A DNA stretch of 5,380 nucleotides from an uncultured Eubacterium sp. (GTDB lineage: Bacteria; Bacillota; Clostridia; Lachnospirales; Lachnospiraceae). The stretch covers positions 1-5,380 of the forward strand of contig URKY01000086.1 in NCBI GenBank assembly GCA_900548465.1, given 5' to 3'. A program made the translations under genes and the position numbers. Under the pieces are notes generated by a model. That model was not told where the DNA came from. It ran no database searches and saw only the letters and a program-made list of their open reading frames with translations. Below are positions 5,201 to 5,380 of the stretch, piece by piece (position 1 is the stretch's first letter; each line of letters opens with the position of its first letter).

Positions 5201-5380
5201 CGCTACTGAACATGATTGGCGGGCTGGATGTACCTACCTCCGGTCAGGTGGTCGTGGATGGCAAGGAGCTGTCCAAACTCAAAGACGAGGAACTGACCGT
5301 TTTCCGCAGAAGAAAAATCGGCTTTATCTTCCAGAACTACAATCTGGTGCCGGTGCTGAATGTCTTTGAAAACATTGTGC
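5191..5380 (+). pseudogene. ABC transporter ATP-binding protein, 5'-truncated at the junction (continues past window end)
   Basis: The frame from 5191 gives 63 codons of an ABC ATPase of the MacB/LolD/BceA group, the type that energises antimicrobial-peptide resistance or lipoprotein-type exporters. Visible blocks are GKSTLLNMIGGLD (Walker A half), TSGQVVVDGKEL, FRRRKIGFIFQNYNLVPVL (Q-loop region) and NVFENIV. About 40 residues normally precede the Walker A lysine; here they are absent and replaced by a stop codon at 5188-5190. The internal ATG at 5212 lies past Walker A, so no functional ATPase could start there. At 49% G+C it is clearly richer than the RES gene. The missing 5' end should lie at the far, left end of the element. 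If the element excises precisely, the gene would be restored, so the disruption may be reversible. Confidence 0.8.

Noticed and set aside
1..5380. CRISPR arrays, tRNA or rRNA genes, IS terminal repeats
   Set aside because: No regularly spaced repeats, cloverleaf-type sequence or transposase frame were seen on either strand. The only sizeable repeat is the 86-363/2173-2450 pair.

Overview
The window looks like the right-hand end of an integrated genetic element (an integrative/conjugative element or a relative) in a low-GC Firmicute, most likely a gut clostridium of the Lachnospiraceae type. The evidence is strong AGGAGG-like ribosome binding sites with GTG and TTG starts, a DUF4314 protein of the kind carried by Firmicute conjugative elements, and a BceA/MacB-like ABC ATPase typical of Clostridia. 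No integrase, relaxase or transfer gene lies in the window, so the element type is inferred.

Layout: (1) 2-420 holds the 3' end of an unrecognised gene (here 'gene A', copy 1) followed by a 27-codon stub of a second gene ('gene B', copy 1). (2) 421-2092 is an AT-rich cargo: a 192-aa multi-spanning membrane protein, then an AbiH-family abortive-infection protein 13 bases downstream, closed by a hairpin with a 16-bp perfect stem. (3) 2131-3720 repeats the A-B module: a gene A copy broken by an in-frame TGA, a full-length gene B (248 aa, function unknown) and a DUF4314 protein (174 aa), closely spaced and probably one transcription unit. (4) 3817-5091 encodes a 424-aa protein with an N-terminal four-cysteine zinc-ribbon-like HEPN/RES-type domain and a C-terminal RES domain, followed by a terminator. 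(5) At about 5190 composition changes abruptly. The rest of the window, at 49% G+C, is an ABC-transporter ATPase reading frame that begins in the middle of its Walker A motif, directly after a stop codon. I read this as the element/chromosome junction.

The membrane protein plus AbiH pair sits between two diverged copies of the same module (about 88% identical over 263 aligned bases), and the RES protein lies between that module and the element end. This looks like a phage-defence cargo zone at the edge of a mobile element. The AbiH motifs resemble those of SIR2-like proteins, and RES domains are known to consume NAD+. NAD-directed toxicity is therefore a possible common theme, but this is inference. 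The least described part is the pairing of AbiH with a dedicated, probably translationally coupled membrane protein.
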